DNA from: Episyrphus balteatus
Taxonomy: Eukaryota; Arthropoda; Insecta; Diptera; Syrphidae
DNA length: 64,000 nucleotides
NCBI RefSeq assembly: GCF_945859705.1
Contig: NC_079137.1
Location: forward strand, 36,701,554-36,765,553
Reading direction: 5' to 3'
The notes beneath the pieces were generated by a model. That model ran no database searches and was not told where the DNA came from. It saw only the letters and a program-made list of their open reading frames with translations. The position numbers were made by a program, and so were the translations under genes. Within the stretch, counting starts at the first letter, position 1, and the number at the start of each line of letters is the position of its first letter. Shown one piece after another: positions 47,933-59,903 of this stretch.

Positions 47933-48622
47933 CAGGGTGTCCCACAGTCACCGCCCCAAACGAAAACCATGGATTCCTGAGGTCATTTTAAGTCGAAAAA
48001 CTTAAGAGGTAATTTTCTCGTTTTTTTCCCGTTTTCGAGTTACCACGGTTTTTATGATTTTTGTTCTCTTTTCCCTTATCTAGCTTTATCTTTGCCAAAC
48101 TACGTTTGATTTGATAAATTAATTTTTTATTTAAAAATTATTTTTTTTTAATTCACTCAGTTTGTTTATTTTTTTTAATTAATTTCAGTAGCCTTTTTTA
48201 TGAAATAAAACTTATTTTTTTTTATGAAAATAAACTGGGCTTTAATAAAAAGCACAAAAAATTAATACTCATTAACGTGTTTTTTTGACTTAAATGATAT
48301 GAAAGTGTAAAAAACAACTTAAAAAACGAAGAAAATTGTGTTTGATGTAAAATTGTGGAGAAACGGTTGTCCGCAGAAAAAAAAGTTTTGAGACAAACTA
48401 AAACTGTAATAAATTCTTGATTGGTTGTAAAAAAAATTTTTCAAATCAAACGTAGTTTGGCAAAGATAAAGCCAGATAAGGGAAAAGAGAACAAAAATCA
48501 TAAAAACCGTGGTAACTCGAAAACGGGACGAAAACGAGAAAATTACCTCTTAAGTTTTTCGACTTAAAATGACCTCAGGAATCCATGGTTTTCGTTTGGG
48601 GCGGTGACTGTGGGACACCCTG
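47933..48622. mobile_element. mariner/Tc1-like MITE with ~190-bp inverted arms
   Basis: Flanked by TA (47931-47932, 48623-48624). The ends CAGGGTGTCCCACAGTCACC and the inverse extend into arms of roughly 190 bp that remain nearly identical (GGATTCCTGAGGTCATTTTA, TTGCCAAACTACGTTTGAT). The AT-rich centre is non-coding. 690 bp. Confidence 0.8.
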
Positions 48623-48624
48623 TA

Positions 48625-50739
48625 TAAAAAAAAATTTGTCCCTTTTTCTATAAAAAAAAAATAAAAGTATGATATTTGACTAACTTTTTGTACTAATCCA
48701 GTAACTAGGCATTATTATCTTTCAATTAAGCCGTCGAAACCTAAAAAAATATTTAATGAAATATTTTTTACGAATTTTTAAAGATATGTTACATGAGAGT
48801 AACGCTGGTACCGAAAGGGTTAATTATTGTGATAAGTTCGGATTAATACTAAATTAAAAATGTTTAAAACTGCCACTATAGTTTTAAATTAAAAAAAAGT
48901 ATATTCTGTCGTCAAAAAAAAGGACCATTATCACTAAAGTATTGGTTATGAATTTTGCTTATCTATAAATACAGACAGAAACAACAGCACAGAAATTAAA
49001 TGAAAAGAAATGAAAGAAAACGGGGAACATCGCTTATCGAGCTCTTTAATTTTGCTATGTTGTTGTTGTTGTTGTTGTTGTTGTTCAATTAACTAGAAAA
49101 ATTCCAAACTTCAGAGGCAGAGTGGTCAGTGAAAACTCTTTTATTTTTTAGCCCTTCCGGCAATAATGGCGATTGAAGAAGAAGCACAGCAACAAACTGT
49201 ACGATTCCGGTGGAGGTGGTTGAGGTTCAATTCTACAATGGATTGTAGCGCTCCTTTAAAGTACCGGTCATCATAAGTATGTAAGTAGATTTTATAATTT
49301 TTAGGATTTTGTGATGTAAAAATAAAATCATTGTGGAACTACTCATTACTGAAATTTACGAAAAACCAAATTTGAAAATGCGTCTTTTCGTTTACTTTTG
49401 AGTATGTTCGCCCACAATTTTATATATTATTGACAAAAAATCAAAAAATTAACATTTTCCTCAAAAAAAATAATGAAAATTCTTTAATAATTTTAAAGTA
49501 TTTTTGTTTCGCGAATAAAATAATAAAAAAAATTAGTAGACACCGAGTTGTAGAAAAGACTGGGCTAAAGACACAAAGATGTAAATGTACTATGTAAATG
49601 ACCTTTTCGGCTTTTTGACATAAATCGTAATCTCATATGATTTTTTCTTAATTTTTAAACTAACCATACCTTTTTATGTGACCTTTCTCAAATAATTATC
49701 ACTAAAAAAAAATTATCTTTGAAGTGGAATTAACGTTTATCTGTCTGTTATAAAACCTACTTTTTTCACCTTCTCGTAACGACTTAACTGATTTGAACGA
49801 ACATGAAGCTTTTTGTCGGTTGATGTATTAAAATTTTGCAAAATTTCAATATTAAATTATTTTTTTTTAAGAGTTTAAAAATTAAGTTTTTTTTGTCATT
49901 CAAGATGTGTTATTAAATAATTCTAAGAATAGTGTGTAATGGGGGGATTCTTTAAATGTGTGTAACACATAGTTTGTTTAATGAATCTGTTTTGCACAGA
50001 AAAGATTCCAAAGAAACATGTTTGTGTATTCCGTGAAGGAAAACTATGAGCCAAACTGTTCTACAATCTGTCATTTTGTGTTCCATTAAGTTGTCCAGCA
50101 CAATTTAGTTCAAATTTTTCTGCTCCTGCTTTTGAGGCAAAGCGAATGAGTTGGAAGAGTCAAGCAGCATCAGATAGGTTTTATCCGAACAAAAATATGA
50201 TACAAAAATGGAATTTGTTTAGAAACTCATTAATATGAAGAAAAAAAAAATGTGAACAAATATGCTAATGAGTTTTATTATTTTTTTTTTTTAATGAAAA
50301 ATCATTACAAATTAATTTTTTTAAATTGAAACCTGAAGCTGCACTTTTCTGATTTTTTTTCTGACAGTTTTCACGTATATGGGCTGTTCTAATCCATTCT
50401 GTTCTAATGAGGGTATGTTGAGTATGCAGCAGTCCTGTCTTTTTCTTTCATTTCATTAAACAAATGTTAAGGAAAAACTTGCAGACTAGACAATTAGGTA
50501 CATGAGTTTTTCATTTTTTTTTTTCTCAAGCGCAAAGACCATGTTTGACCCCTGAGAAAACGGTGCTGATGTTTCAACAGTTTTGTAATATCTATATCTT
50601 GACCGATATCCAAATATCTCTTGCAAAGTGTGAAAATGTTGAGTACATATACGATACAAATACATTATTTAATTATTTTTTTATTTATTTAATTTTGTTT
50701 TATTATACACCTAAACTATCAACATTATGTATAAAATAT
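48625..50739. other. Intergenic region between Asx and Ppcdc
   Basis: No supported gene. A (GTT)n microsatellite sits at about 49062-49085, followed by a slightly more G+C-rich stretch (49090-49290) with a short open frame from ATG 49169 (MAIEEEAQQQTVRFRWRW) and a GTAAG-like donor near 49281. This could be an unrecognised exon, but nothing else supports it. Confidence 0.35.
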
Positions 50740-51425
50740 TTAAGATAACCTATCCAGAATTGTTTTAAAAATTGTATCCACCTCAGCCATAGCACCATTG
50801 CCAGTATCACCACACATAAGTGTTTTAGAAACCGTAGGAACCTCGATGTATCCCCAACTTTTTAATTTTGATATTTGCTCTCCTGTTAGAGGATGATCAT
50901 ACATACGAGTGTTCATTGCAGGACAAAATATTAATGGCTTAGAGAAATCCCAAGCTCTTACTGTGCACATGAGTAAGTTGTCACAAATGCCCTGTAATAT
51001 GACAAAATAAATTTGTATCAAACAAACGAGGTTTGTGATTGTATGAAAATGAATTAACTTACAGTTGAAATTTTTGCTAAGGAGTTTGCATCAAGTGGAG
51101 CAATTACCATTAAATCAGCCCATTTTCCCAAATCTATATGAACGACGGGATCGCCACGTTTGTTCCAAGCCAGCCATTCATCTTCGTCTGATAAAATTGA
51201 AACTTCCGGAGGAATTTCATTTTCATCAAAGAAATGTTTTGCGTTCTTGGTAACAATAATTTTGATCTGAATAAAAGTGTTAATTCAAATAGGTACCCAT
51301 TTATTTCTTTATAAAGTCGAATAAAATACCTGGAGTGATTGATCAGATTGTAACAGTTTTTTAATTAATACTGGTAACTTGATTGTGGCTACGCTTCCGG
51401 TGCAGCCGATAATAATATTTTTCAT
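50740..51425 (-). CDS. Ppcdc: Phosphopantothenoylcysteine decarboxylase
   Basis: Flavoprotein of coenzyme A synthesis that decarboxylates 4'-phosphopantothenoylcysteine to 4'-phosphopantetheine. Three exons on the minus strand: 51425-51330, 51266-51063 and 50991-50740, in frame with GT-AG introns, giving 183 residues, close to the family length. Visible features are the FMN-binding start MKNIIIGCTGSVATIKLPVL, IKIIVTKNAKHFF, HIDLGKWADLMVIAPLDANS, LAKISTGICDNLL, the substrate motif PAMNTRMYDHP, and the active-site segment LMCGDTGNGAMAEV with the conserved Cys. The start at 51425 lies only 50 bp from the COX19 stop on the same strand. All key motifs are present. Confidence 0.95.
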
Positions 51426-51475
51426 TTTGTAGTTTTCTTTTTGAATTCTTATTTTATTTAAATATTTTAAAAATG

Positions 51476-51742
51476 TTATTGCTTATTGGTTGTTTTTTTG
51501 CTATCGTCTTCAAAGCCCAATTTTGACCATTGAGTATTTTCCATCAAATTATTGTCCATACGACAGGATAGGTATTCTTTGGCTTCTAATCGGCACTGGG
51601 AATTATTGTCGTCATTCTTTCGAAGGCAAGTCATGTACTTAAAATAGTATCGCTTGCAGAGGTTCTCATGATCCAATGGAAAACTTCCTTTTTCTGGAGG
51701 TGTTGGAATAAATTTCTTTTGACTGAAAGTATGCGATGCCAT
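51476..51742 (-). CDS. Cox19: Cytochrome c oxidase assembly protein COX19
   Basis: Small intermembrane-space and cytosolic protein needed for copper delivery and assembly of cytochrome c oxidase. Single exon. Starting at the ATG at 51742 gives MASHTFSQKKFIPTPPEKGS, matching the usual family start, in 88 residues; an upstream in-frame ATG at 51766 adds eight residues (MPKLHQTS). The CHCH fold has twin CX9C motifs, CKRYYFKYMTC and CRLEAKEYLSC. The C-terminal RMDNNLM and WSKLGF are typical. An AATAAA on the minus strand lies inside the 50-bp gap before the Ppcdc start, so the two genes are transcribed in tandem with overlapping signals or as one message. Confidence 0.94.
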   Translation of the reverse strand: MASHTFSQKKFIPTPPEKGSFPLDHENLCKRYYFKYMTCLRKNDDNNSQCRLEAKEYLSCRMDNNLMENTQWSKLGFEDDSKKTTNKQ

Positions 51743-51766
51743 GGATGTTTGATGCAACTTTGGCAA

Positions 51767-52000
51767 TAAAATTTTTTATATAAATTGTTATGAAATACGA
51801 TGAATTGTGAATTGGAAAATACTGGAGGCTCGTGTGATAAGAATTTTCAGGTTGACAAAAATCATATGTTTACAAAAGTCATATTAAAAGTGCTGCCAAC
51901 AAATTGAAAATTTCTATCAACATGTTGCTCGAGTTGTGAGTAGTTTTATAAGGGCTGGCCTAAACCGATGCTTCTTTTCTTGTAGCAACAACACAAGGCA
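51767..52000. other. Cox19 upstream region
   Basis: Short non-coding stretch that should contain the promoter of Cox19 (and possibly Ppcdc). No motif is confidently assigned. Confidence 0.35.
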
Positions 52001-52459
52001 TGACGGCAAGGGAAGGTATATGCGGTAGCGGTAGGGGTAGTTGAAGGAACGACCACACCGGTATGTATGTATGTAATTTTATTTAGCTTTTCAACTATTT
52101 TTTTTACAAATGATATATATATATTTACATTAATTTTTAGTATATGTTATCTGTATTAAGAGAGCTTTTACAACAAATAAATAGATAAATAAATAATTTA
52201 ACAATTTTTAAATAATAGGGTAAACTTAATAATATATATGAATGAACGAATGAATCTAGTGTTACAATTTGCATTTATTAGGTGTGTTTTTTTGTTTATC
52301 TATATAGATTTTGTGCAAAAAAACGACATCGAGATTTTTGGAATCCGTGTTAAAATTTGGCAGCACTGAACATTTACTTTGACAACTGTCTGTCAAAAAG
52401 TTTGCTTTTGCTTTTTTATTTAAAAAATTAAAATTTAATAAAACAAAGCTCTAAACAAA

Positions 52460-53873
52460 ATGAGAGAAAAAAAAAAAACAAACAAAAAAAATCGTAGAAT
52501 TGTTCCTGTTTTACCTATGCTTACTTATGATGCCCAAGGAGATGACGAACAGAGATCGCTGCCACACATCGACAATGGGTTCCATTCCAAACTACCACCA
52601 GGAATTCTACCACATGGTTTGCCCACTATGAAGGAAGTTGCATCAGCCATAACACCACTTGAACACAAAAAAGAACCTGAAGAGAAAAATAAAGTAAGTG
52701 AATTTTTTCTCTCCTCTCTTTACATTAATTTAACATTTGTGCTTTCAGTTAAGGAACTATCGGAAGAACAAAAACAGATGATCATCTTGTCGGCGGACTT
52801 TCAAAGGTTTGTTTTACCCGCTGGACGTGTCTTCGAAAGGGCTCTATCTGAGAATGTCGACATCTACACCGAATACATTGGAGGTGGTGATAGGAGTCAA
52901 ACGATGAGAGGACACATGCTAGGTTGTCATTGAATCGAGATTTCCACGAAGACCGATGGTCTAAGAATCGATGCGTCACTTCAATGGATTGGCCAACACA
53001 TTTTCCTGAACTGGTTGTTGTTTCATATCACAATCATGAGGTTTGCATTTGTATTTTTTTCTACGATTCTATCTAAAACCCACTAAATTTTTTAAGGAGA
53101 GTCACAATGAACCAGATGGTGTTGTAATGGTCTGGAACACAAAATATAAAAAACAAACACCCGAAGATGTATTCCATTGTCAAAGTGCCGTTATGTCAAC
53201 ATGCTTTGCTAAACCAGCAGAGCACCTCTAAGTGCAACTGCACATACGCATCCAGTGTATTGTTTGCAAATGGTTGGCACACAGAATGCAGACAATGTGT
53301 TATCGATCTCATCCGATGGCAAGCTTTGCTCATGGAGATACACTGGAATTGCAGCCACGGCAATCGAACCCAATTGCTATCAGTTGCATGTCCTTTCCAT
53401 CGAATGAGATTAACAATCTGGTTATGGGTAGTGAAGATGGCAATGTTTATTATGGTAAAAGTTTGTTGTGATTTTTCATTTGCTTATAAATAAATTGTTG
53501 TTTCTACTCAAGCTTATCGACATGGAATACGTTCGGGTGTGTCTGAAGTCTATGAGAAACATTTGGGTCCAGTGACGGGAATATCAACTCATCCAAATCA
53601 ATCTACAACAGATTTTGGTGATTTGTTTCTTACATCGTCCATTGATTGGACAATAAAGTTATGGAGTCTTAAGGTGAAATTTAATATCTACTATAACGAC
53701 CAATATGTATTACATTTTTTGTATTTACTTGTAGGACACTAAACCATTATATTCATTTGAAGAAAATTCAAATTATGTTATGGTCTCCAATTCATCCCGC
53801 CTTGTTCGCTTCTGTCGACGGCAGTGGTCGCCTTGATTTATGGAATACCGAAGTGCCCTCGGCATCGGTGATT
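52460..53873 (+). pseudogene. Cytoplasmic dynein intermediate chain pseudogene, copy B
   Basis: Nearly the same sequence as copy A, with the same first exon (SLPHIDNGFHSKLPPGILP), the same inframe-disrupting small deletion after YIGGGD, and the same introns. It differs by its own deletions: it keeps TPEDVFHCQSAVMSTCFAK but lacks the following NLILGGTYSG-type WD segment, and it lacks the SLDMLSMPQ stretch present in copy A. The C-terminal WD part (VYEKHLGPVTGISTHPNQ, FLTSSIDWTIKLWSLK) survives to LDLWNTEVPSAS. Not a functional dynein subunit as it stands. Confidence 0.88.
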
Positions 53874-54369
53874 GTTTTTTTTTTTGTTTTGTGTATGTAT
53901 GATAATGAAAATTAGTAAAAGAGTATTTACTGAGTAGGTACCTACTTATGAAAAAAAAAAAAAACATGAAACAAAAATGTTAAATAAATATATAGGTAAA
54001 TTTTGTCAAAAGCTGAGTAATTCTTTCTTTGAGTATGTTTTTTATTTCTAAAAACTAATACAAAGTTATGTGTTGAATTTTTTATGGAAACATTTTGTAA
54101 GTCTGATGTAAAAGTGCAGTTCCGAGATTATGCAGTGAGGCGCGCACAAATTTGTTCATTTAATTTTCATATCGGATTGGAAACTTGTCAGATAAATCTT
54201 AATGAGAAAAAGCAAAACGGATTACGTTTTAATTTTGCAATTTGCAATTTAATAATAAAATAACTTATTTCTAAGATACATTTAAAATTTTGATGGCACA
54301 AAGGGGGTCTAACGTTAAATAATAATGACAAAGTTATAAAATATAAACAAATATAATACATGGATAAAC

Positions 54370-54745
54370 TTAGTTTAAAAAGTCTGCCGTACTCGAGTTG
54401 TTCAGACCCGGATGTCCAGTTGTAGGGTTGGTTAAGTTGGGTTGGGAATCCATGTGTTTTGCCTTAATTCCTCCCTCTGCATAACTGTTTAGGAGGGGAA
54501 AGCAATTGCGAAGAAGATTCATGCAGATTTTCTCGGGAGCTCGATGGGGGCTTTAGACCCATTTGTAGAAGACATGTCCTACAGAAACAAAACGACATCA
54601 ATGCAGGCAGAGTACATAAGGAATATATCGAACCAAAAAAGGAGAATCAATAAAAATATTACCTGCAACCAATTGGGGAGCTAAATGATGCTCTGAAACA
54701 ATTACCACTTTCAACATGCCATTTGTTTCCACACTTCACTTATCA
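54370..54745 (-). pseudogene. Captured gene X exons, copy B
   Basis: Inverted counterpart of 10480-10865 with the same intron and tail (GHPGLNNSSTADFLN, stop at 54372-54370). An extra base after KQMAC shifts the frame in this copy. Identity unknown. Confidence 0.4.
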
Positions 54746-55059
54746 TGCACATGTCGTCCAAGTTTGAACGCAGTGAAGCGATCTCTTATGAAATGGTTTT
54801 TCATCAACGGGAGCTGAAGGATTTTTGGGTGTTGAATGAGCTGCATAATGCAATGTTAGGATTGTCTTGCTTGTTGCTGTCTGCTGTTTGGGATGAAAAG
54901 TGTTTCCTGGGGGAATATGTGTCGGGAGGTATGTTTGTATTTGCTTTTCTTCGCAGCGCACGCATACATGACGTGTATCATTTTAAAAATGTAAGAGACT
55001 GTTTTTGTGGTGGGCATTCTAACGATGCAATTTATTAACAACAAGAGCTTTGTTATCAT

Positions 55060-55450
55060 TTATTCATGTTGATCGTCTAAGAATAGACGTTTTCGCAAAC
55101 GAGCGCGCATTCCAAGAGCATTTGACATTACATTTTGGCTGTGAGGGTTGAAGGTACCGACACGATTAAGACCCAAGCGCATAGTATACACAGAATTCTT
55201 CTTTTGTGAAATAATTCCTAGAAAAAAAGATTAATACGCTAGTTCATTGTAAGAATAAATTGATTTACTTTCCATCTCCTTTTCAGGTTTTTTTCTTTAA
55301 TTTTGGGGAAGATATCGCACTCTTGCAAACACGTGAATCCTAAAATTATTAAATTAAAAAAAAAACCAAAGTTTATCGTACAATTTTCATCTTTTTCCAA
55401 AAAATATGCTTATACTTACATTGATTTGTGTTGTTTGTTATTCCTAATTG
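55060..55450 (-). pseudogene. Captured gene Y, best-preserved copy (54 codons)
   Basis: Minus strand: a possible exon 1 ends at the GTAAGTATAAG donor, an exon starting GATTCACGTG contains GGAGATGGAAA, and a final exon ends at stop 55062-55060. Splicing ATG GAA A to the last exon gives an open frame of 54 residues beginning MERIISQKKNSVYTMRLGLN and ending RLRKRLFLDDQHE. Upstream sequence contains CAGCTGTC and a TATA-like ATATATGAC. The protein is not recognised, and whether 54 residues is its natural length is unknown. It could be an intact captured small gene or the first exons of a longer one. Confidence 0.4.
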
Positions 55451-55616
55451 AATTCAATTTTAAATATTAAATTTTTTTTTGTCATATATCTGTCAACTGC
55501 AGCTGTCGTTTATTGGAATCTGACATTTAATAAGTGTAATGTACCTTGGCAGTACTGTTTTCTATCGAGAGAAAGTAAAATCTGGATAATTAGGTGTGTT
55601 TTTTTGTTTATCTATA

Positions 55617-56350
55617 TTGTGACTTGGGAAATAGCTTTCCACGCCATCTACCACTTGTAGCGACAACCCGAAAATGATATAGATTTTTTTTTCGATTTGC
55701 AGTTCAATGTAGTTTCCATAAGAAAAAAACAAAAAAGACCTCGAAAGACATTTATTTTACGAATTAATTTTATATGAACGAGTATCAATTTTATGATTGT
55801 AAAATGATAATAATATGTGTTTATATCTAAATCAGGTTTAAAATATATCAAAAAGAATAATAATTCCTATTTAATTTGTCTCCAAAAAGAGAAGCAAATC
55901 GCAGGAAAACAACAACAAATACTACAAAAAATATAGAAACTATTTTGGTTTAATTTTCTTTCAAGATTGTTGAAAATAAAAAAAAATGCTTATCTACTAT
56001 TATTTGTGAAAAAGTGAAACAAATAAAAGAATAATTTAATAATTTTTATATTTTTTATAGTATTTTTTGTTGTTTTCAGGCGATTCGCTTGCACTTTTTA
56101 AATACAAATTACACAGGTATTATTATACTTTTTGATATATTTTAAACCTGATTTAGATATAAACACATATTATTATCATTTTGCAATCATAAAATTGATA
56201 CTCGTACATATAAAATTAATTCGTAAAATAAATGTTTTTCGAGGTCTTTTTTATTTTTTTCTTATGGAAATTACATTGAGCGGCAAATCCGAAAATAATC
56301 TATATAACTTTCGGGGTTCCGTCGCTATCCACTAGGTGCCGTGATGCCAA
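55617..56350. mobile_element. Foldback element with ~220-bp arms
   Basis: Left TGTGACTTGGGAAATAGC and right CCAAGTGTCA are the ends of long inverted arms that share GTAGCGACAACCCGAAA-like, TTTCCATAAGAAAAAAA and AAAGACCTCGAAA sequence. About 734 bp, non-coding. It sits inside the left inverted repeat of copy C, whose sequence CTATATAGATTTTG is split with AT repeated. Confidence 0.7.
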
Positions 56351-56589
56351 GTGTCAATAGATTTTGTGCAAAAAAACGACATCGAGATTTTTTAAATCCG
56401 TGCAACAGTTTGGCAGCACTGAACATTGACTTTGACAGCTGTCTGTCAAAAAGTTTGCTTTTGCTGTTTTAATTTTAAAAATTAAAATTTAATAAAACAA
56501 AGCTCTGAACAAAAACAAACAAAAAAAATCAAAGAATTGTTCCTGTTTTGTCGATTGTCATGTTCCTCTAGCTGTGTTAGTTTTATACC

Positions 56590-57497
56590 TTAAACAGTGG
56601 TTACCTATGATGCCCAAGATGACGAAGAGAGATCGCTGCCACACATCTTCCATGGTTTCCATTCCAAACTACCACCAGGAATTCTAAAACATGGTTTGCC
56701 CACTGTGAAGGAAGTTGCATCAGCCATAACAACACAACTTGAACACAAAAAAGAACATGAAGAGAAGAAAGAGAGTAAGTGAATTTTTTCTCTCCTCTAT
56801 TTACATCAATTTAACATCGGAAGAACAAAAACAGATGATCATCTTGTCGGAGGACTTTGAAAGGCTTGTTCTACGCGCTGGACGTGTCATCGAAAGGGCT
56901 CTATCTAAGAATGTCGATATCTACACAGATTACATTGGAGGTGTTGGTGATTATGAAGAGTCAAACGATGAGAGGACACATGCTAGGTTGTCATTGAATC
57001 GAGCTTTCTACGAAGACCGATGGTCTAAGAATCGATGCATCACTTCAATGGATTAGTCACCACATTTTCCTGAACTGGTTGTTGCTTTGTATCACAATTC
57101 ACAATAATGAGGTTTGCATTTGTATTGTATACTACGATTCTACCTAAAACCCATTACAAAACTTCCATAGGAGAGTCCCAATGAACCAGATGGTGTTGTA
57201 ATGGTCCGGAACACAAAATATAAAAAAACAAACACCCGAAGATGTATTCCATTGTCAGAGTGCCAACATGCTTTCCTAAATTCAATCAAAATCTTATACT
57301 CGGTGGAACGTATTTCGCTCAGATTGTCCTTTGGGATAATCGAGTGCAAAAGCACACCCCCATCCATAGGACACCACTAAGTGCAACTGCACATATACGC
57401 ATCAAGTGTACTGTTTGCAAATGGTTGGCACACAGAATGCACACAATTTGATATCGATCTCATCCGATGGCAAGCTTTGCTCTTGGAGTTTGGTTAA
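56590..57497 (+). pseudogene. Cytoplasmic dynein intermediate chain pseudogene, copy C
   Basis: A more ancestral-looking copy at one position: DIYTDYIGGVGDYEESNDER followed by HARLSLNRAFYEDRWSKNRC, intact where copies A and B are frameshifted. It also keeps NLILGGTYFAQIVLWDNRVQ and ends ISSDGKLCSWSL. Breaks include loss of the first intron's acceptor region (KELS missing), a stop after CITSMD, and loss of EDVFHCQSAVMSTCF context. The remaining C-terminal WD repeats are replaced by unrelated sequence. Confidence 0.85.
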
Positions 57498-59340
57498 GGT
57501 AGTTGTTGGAGGAGGATCAGGATTAAATAAAAATATTAAACCACCTGATGTAACTAAAAAAACTTCGCCGGCAAGAGTGCTGTTTTGGGGTGTAATATCA
57601 AAATCTATAACGCAGTTTTTTTCTCAGATGTGAATTTTTATTAAATTTTTGTTTATTTGATGTTAAGAACAAATACTTTTAACTTTATATGTATGTAAAC
57701 GATCAGTTAATAAATTGAATGTTGATTTATGTTGAAGTTAAGAAAGATTTTGTTTGTTTGAAGTTGTTATGTATGTTTACTAGCTGTATCGGCGGCAATT
57801 TACTGATGTGGAAAAGTTTTCGTCCCGTTGCATGCAATACGATATTATGCTAGTTGGTCAGATACAAGCTCAACATGCCAAATCGACTGGTCCTACACAT
57901 TTCGGGAACAATTGAGTATATAAACCGTTGCTGTTATTAACCTCATTATATTTTTTGGTACTCTATATTTACTTCTTATTTAATTATTTAAGCAAAAAGA
58001 AAATAGCAAAGAAAAACAAAAACAATTTATGCAAGTGTATACATTTTTTATTTTTAAAATTCAAAAGGCTTAAAATGTACCACAGCTATTATTTTTTATT
58101 GGAAAAAAATAAAAAAAAAAAAGCTAAATTTATCTAAACAAAACAAAGTTGTGTTATGAAGCCCATGGTGGTGTCACTGGTCATTGCAATAACCTATAGG
58201 AAATCCCAATCAATGACAATTGCACTTTTTCTAGTTTTTATTGTGGGAACATTGAAGACACAATTTTCGGTTTAATCAACATCGGAGGGTTAGATTAATG
58301 TAGTACAAATAGAATACAGCACCAGCAGTAAGTCGACAATTACAAAACTATGAATTTACATTTTTCGTTAAATAAAGTAAAGTAATTGAATATGTCTTCT
58401 TACTCGTTTGTAATATTATTGTTGATGTTTGGTTGTACTAGGTCGTGGTTCTTCGCTATCTTTAACAACTTGATCGTCAATTTTTTCCTCCCAATGAGAC
58501 TCGCAGTACTTTAAATCCTTCTTTCCCAATTGTGTGCAAGGTGTTGTCCAGTTCTCCATACATATGCAACTCTCGACATGCCTGAACGGGTAACCATTCG
58601 TCTTGCAAGGATTTCCGTTGGCACTGGTAGTCCCTTCAAAGAAAAAATTAAATCAAATGGATAAAAACGGTGCTTTCTATTAAACATTATGTCATATTTT
58701 AAAAACGAATTTATAGGCAAATGAAGTGTATATTGATACAATATCTTTGCCACAACGCTTTGTCTTTGCATATCTCGATAATGGAGTTAGTTTGGTGAAT
58801 GTATCACTGGGTAATTTGGCACACTATTTATTTATGAGAGCGATTGCCGTTGATAGATCGACTGCAGCACCAATTAGCAGCTTTGGTAAGAGTTTTTGCG
58901 CTTCAATGCAATTTGTAAATTTTTTACCTTCCGCCGTAGGTTATGGGTTTCAATTCATCATCAACACTTACGTTAGGACTAATTTTATTAATTTGGCTAT
59001 TGGAACAATTCTCCAAGTTTTCTTCCTGAGTCTCTTTTTTTTCGATTTTGAATCGAATAAATTGTTGGATTAAAGTTTCCGATAGGTCTATTGATTGATT
59101 TTCAGTTGATGATTGATATACGATTACTTTCAACAATGCTCTTTGGAAGTTCAACTACACTTGCGGCAAGTGAGCAAGCTATAACTTCGGGATTAAGAAT
59201 TTTCACATCGGAACTGCAACTAAATTGTTCTTGTGCGAAATTGGGTGCCACTTATATGGCGTGGTATGCCTGTGTGACTCTAGCTCTATCCATCCAACAA
59301 CTAGATAACATTTTGGGAAATCGATTCCTTTGAGCTGTAC
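57498..59340. other. Unidentified cargo of copy C
   Basis: Several stretches look exon-derived but are not recognised. Plus strand: KVVVGGGSGLNKNIKPPDVT directly after the dynein fragment; RRQFTDVEKFSSRCMQYDIM and AQHAKSTGPTHFGNN ending at a stop near 57916; SLPQRFVFAYLDNGVSLVNV to about 58884 before GTAAGAG; and MAWYACVTLALSIQQLDNIL near 59300. Minus strand: a Cys-rich stretch NPCKTNGYPFRHVESCICME at about 58610-58550, and LSETLIQQFIRFKIEKKETQ at about 59080-59020. The strands overlap, so not all can be real. At least one further captured gene is likely. Confidence 0.35.
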
Positions 59341-59634
59341 CTAATGTTATAAAATATTTTCTTTTCGGCGGAAGATATTGCACCCGTGAATCCTAAAATT
59401 ATTAAATTAAATTAAAAAAACAAAGTTCATGGTACAATTTTCATCTTTTTCCAAAAAATATGCTTGTACTTACATTGATTTGTGTTGTTTGTTTTTCCTA
59501 ATTGATTTAAATAATATTATTTTTTTGTCGTATATCTGTCAACTACAGCTGTCGTTTAATGGAATATGACATTTAATAAGTGTACTATACCTTGGCAGTA
59601 CTGTTTTCTATCGAGAGAAAGTAAAATCTGGATA

Positions 59635-59900
59635 ATTATCTGGATTTTTCAAAAATCTATACAGATAAAGTTTTTGTTGTATTTAACACGTAAATTGTTT
59701 TGATTTCAAAAATCTCGATGTCGTTTTTTTGCACAAAATCTATATAGATAAACAAAAAAACACACCTATTATCTGGATTTTTCAAAAATCTATACAGATA
59801 AAGTTTTTGTTGTAATTAACACGTAAATTGTTTTCATTTCAAAAATCTCGATGTCGTTTTTTTGCACAAAATCTATATAGATAAACAAAAAAACACACCT
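59635..59900. repeat. Duplicated right ends of copies C and B
   Basis: Two consecutive ~133-bp segments, each ending in the inverted terminus and CACACCTATT, with GGATTTTTCAAAAATCTATA inside. The first belongs to copy C and the second to copy B, brought side by side because C inserted close to the end of B. Confidence 0.7.
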
Positions 59901-59903
59901 ATT

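Larger units (their letters stand above)
55592..59767. mobile_element. Gene-carrying TIR transposon, copy C (inside copy B)
   Basis: Left end AGGTGTGTTTTTTTG at 55592, split after TCTATAT by a foldback element (55617-56350) and resuming at ATAGATTTTGTGC; right end to 59767. ATT flanks both sides (55589-55591, 59768-59770). It carries a dynein intermediate chain fragment close to, but distinct from, copies A and B, then non-homologous cargo (about 57500-59340). Its last ~400 bp, including the gene Y first-exon region, match the right end of copy B. Confidence 0.75.
52280..59900. mobile_element. Gene-carrying TIR transposon, copy B (contains copy C)
   Basis: Left end AGGTGTGTTTTTTTG at 52280 and inverted right end to 59900, flanked by ATT (52277-52279, 59901-59903). 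Without copy C (55592-59767) it is about 3.4 kb and mirrors copy A at 9535-12999: a dynein intermediate chain pseudogene reads inward from the left end (+), and genes X and Y read inward from the right (-). Copy C is inserted in the sequence CTGGATAATTATCTGG near B's right end, with ATT duplicated. Confidence 0.75.

Noticed and set aside
49090..49290. Possible exon with MAIEEEAQQQTVRF
   Set aside because: A 37-codon frame beside a GTT microsatellite, no recognised similarity and no partner exon; only mentioned in the intergenic entry.
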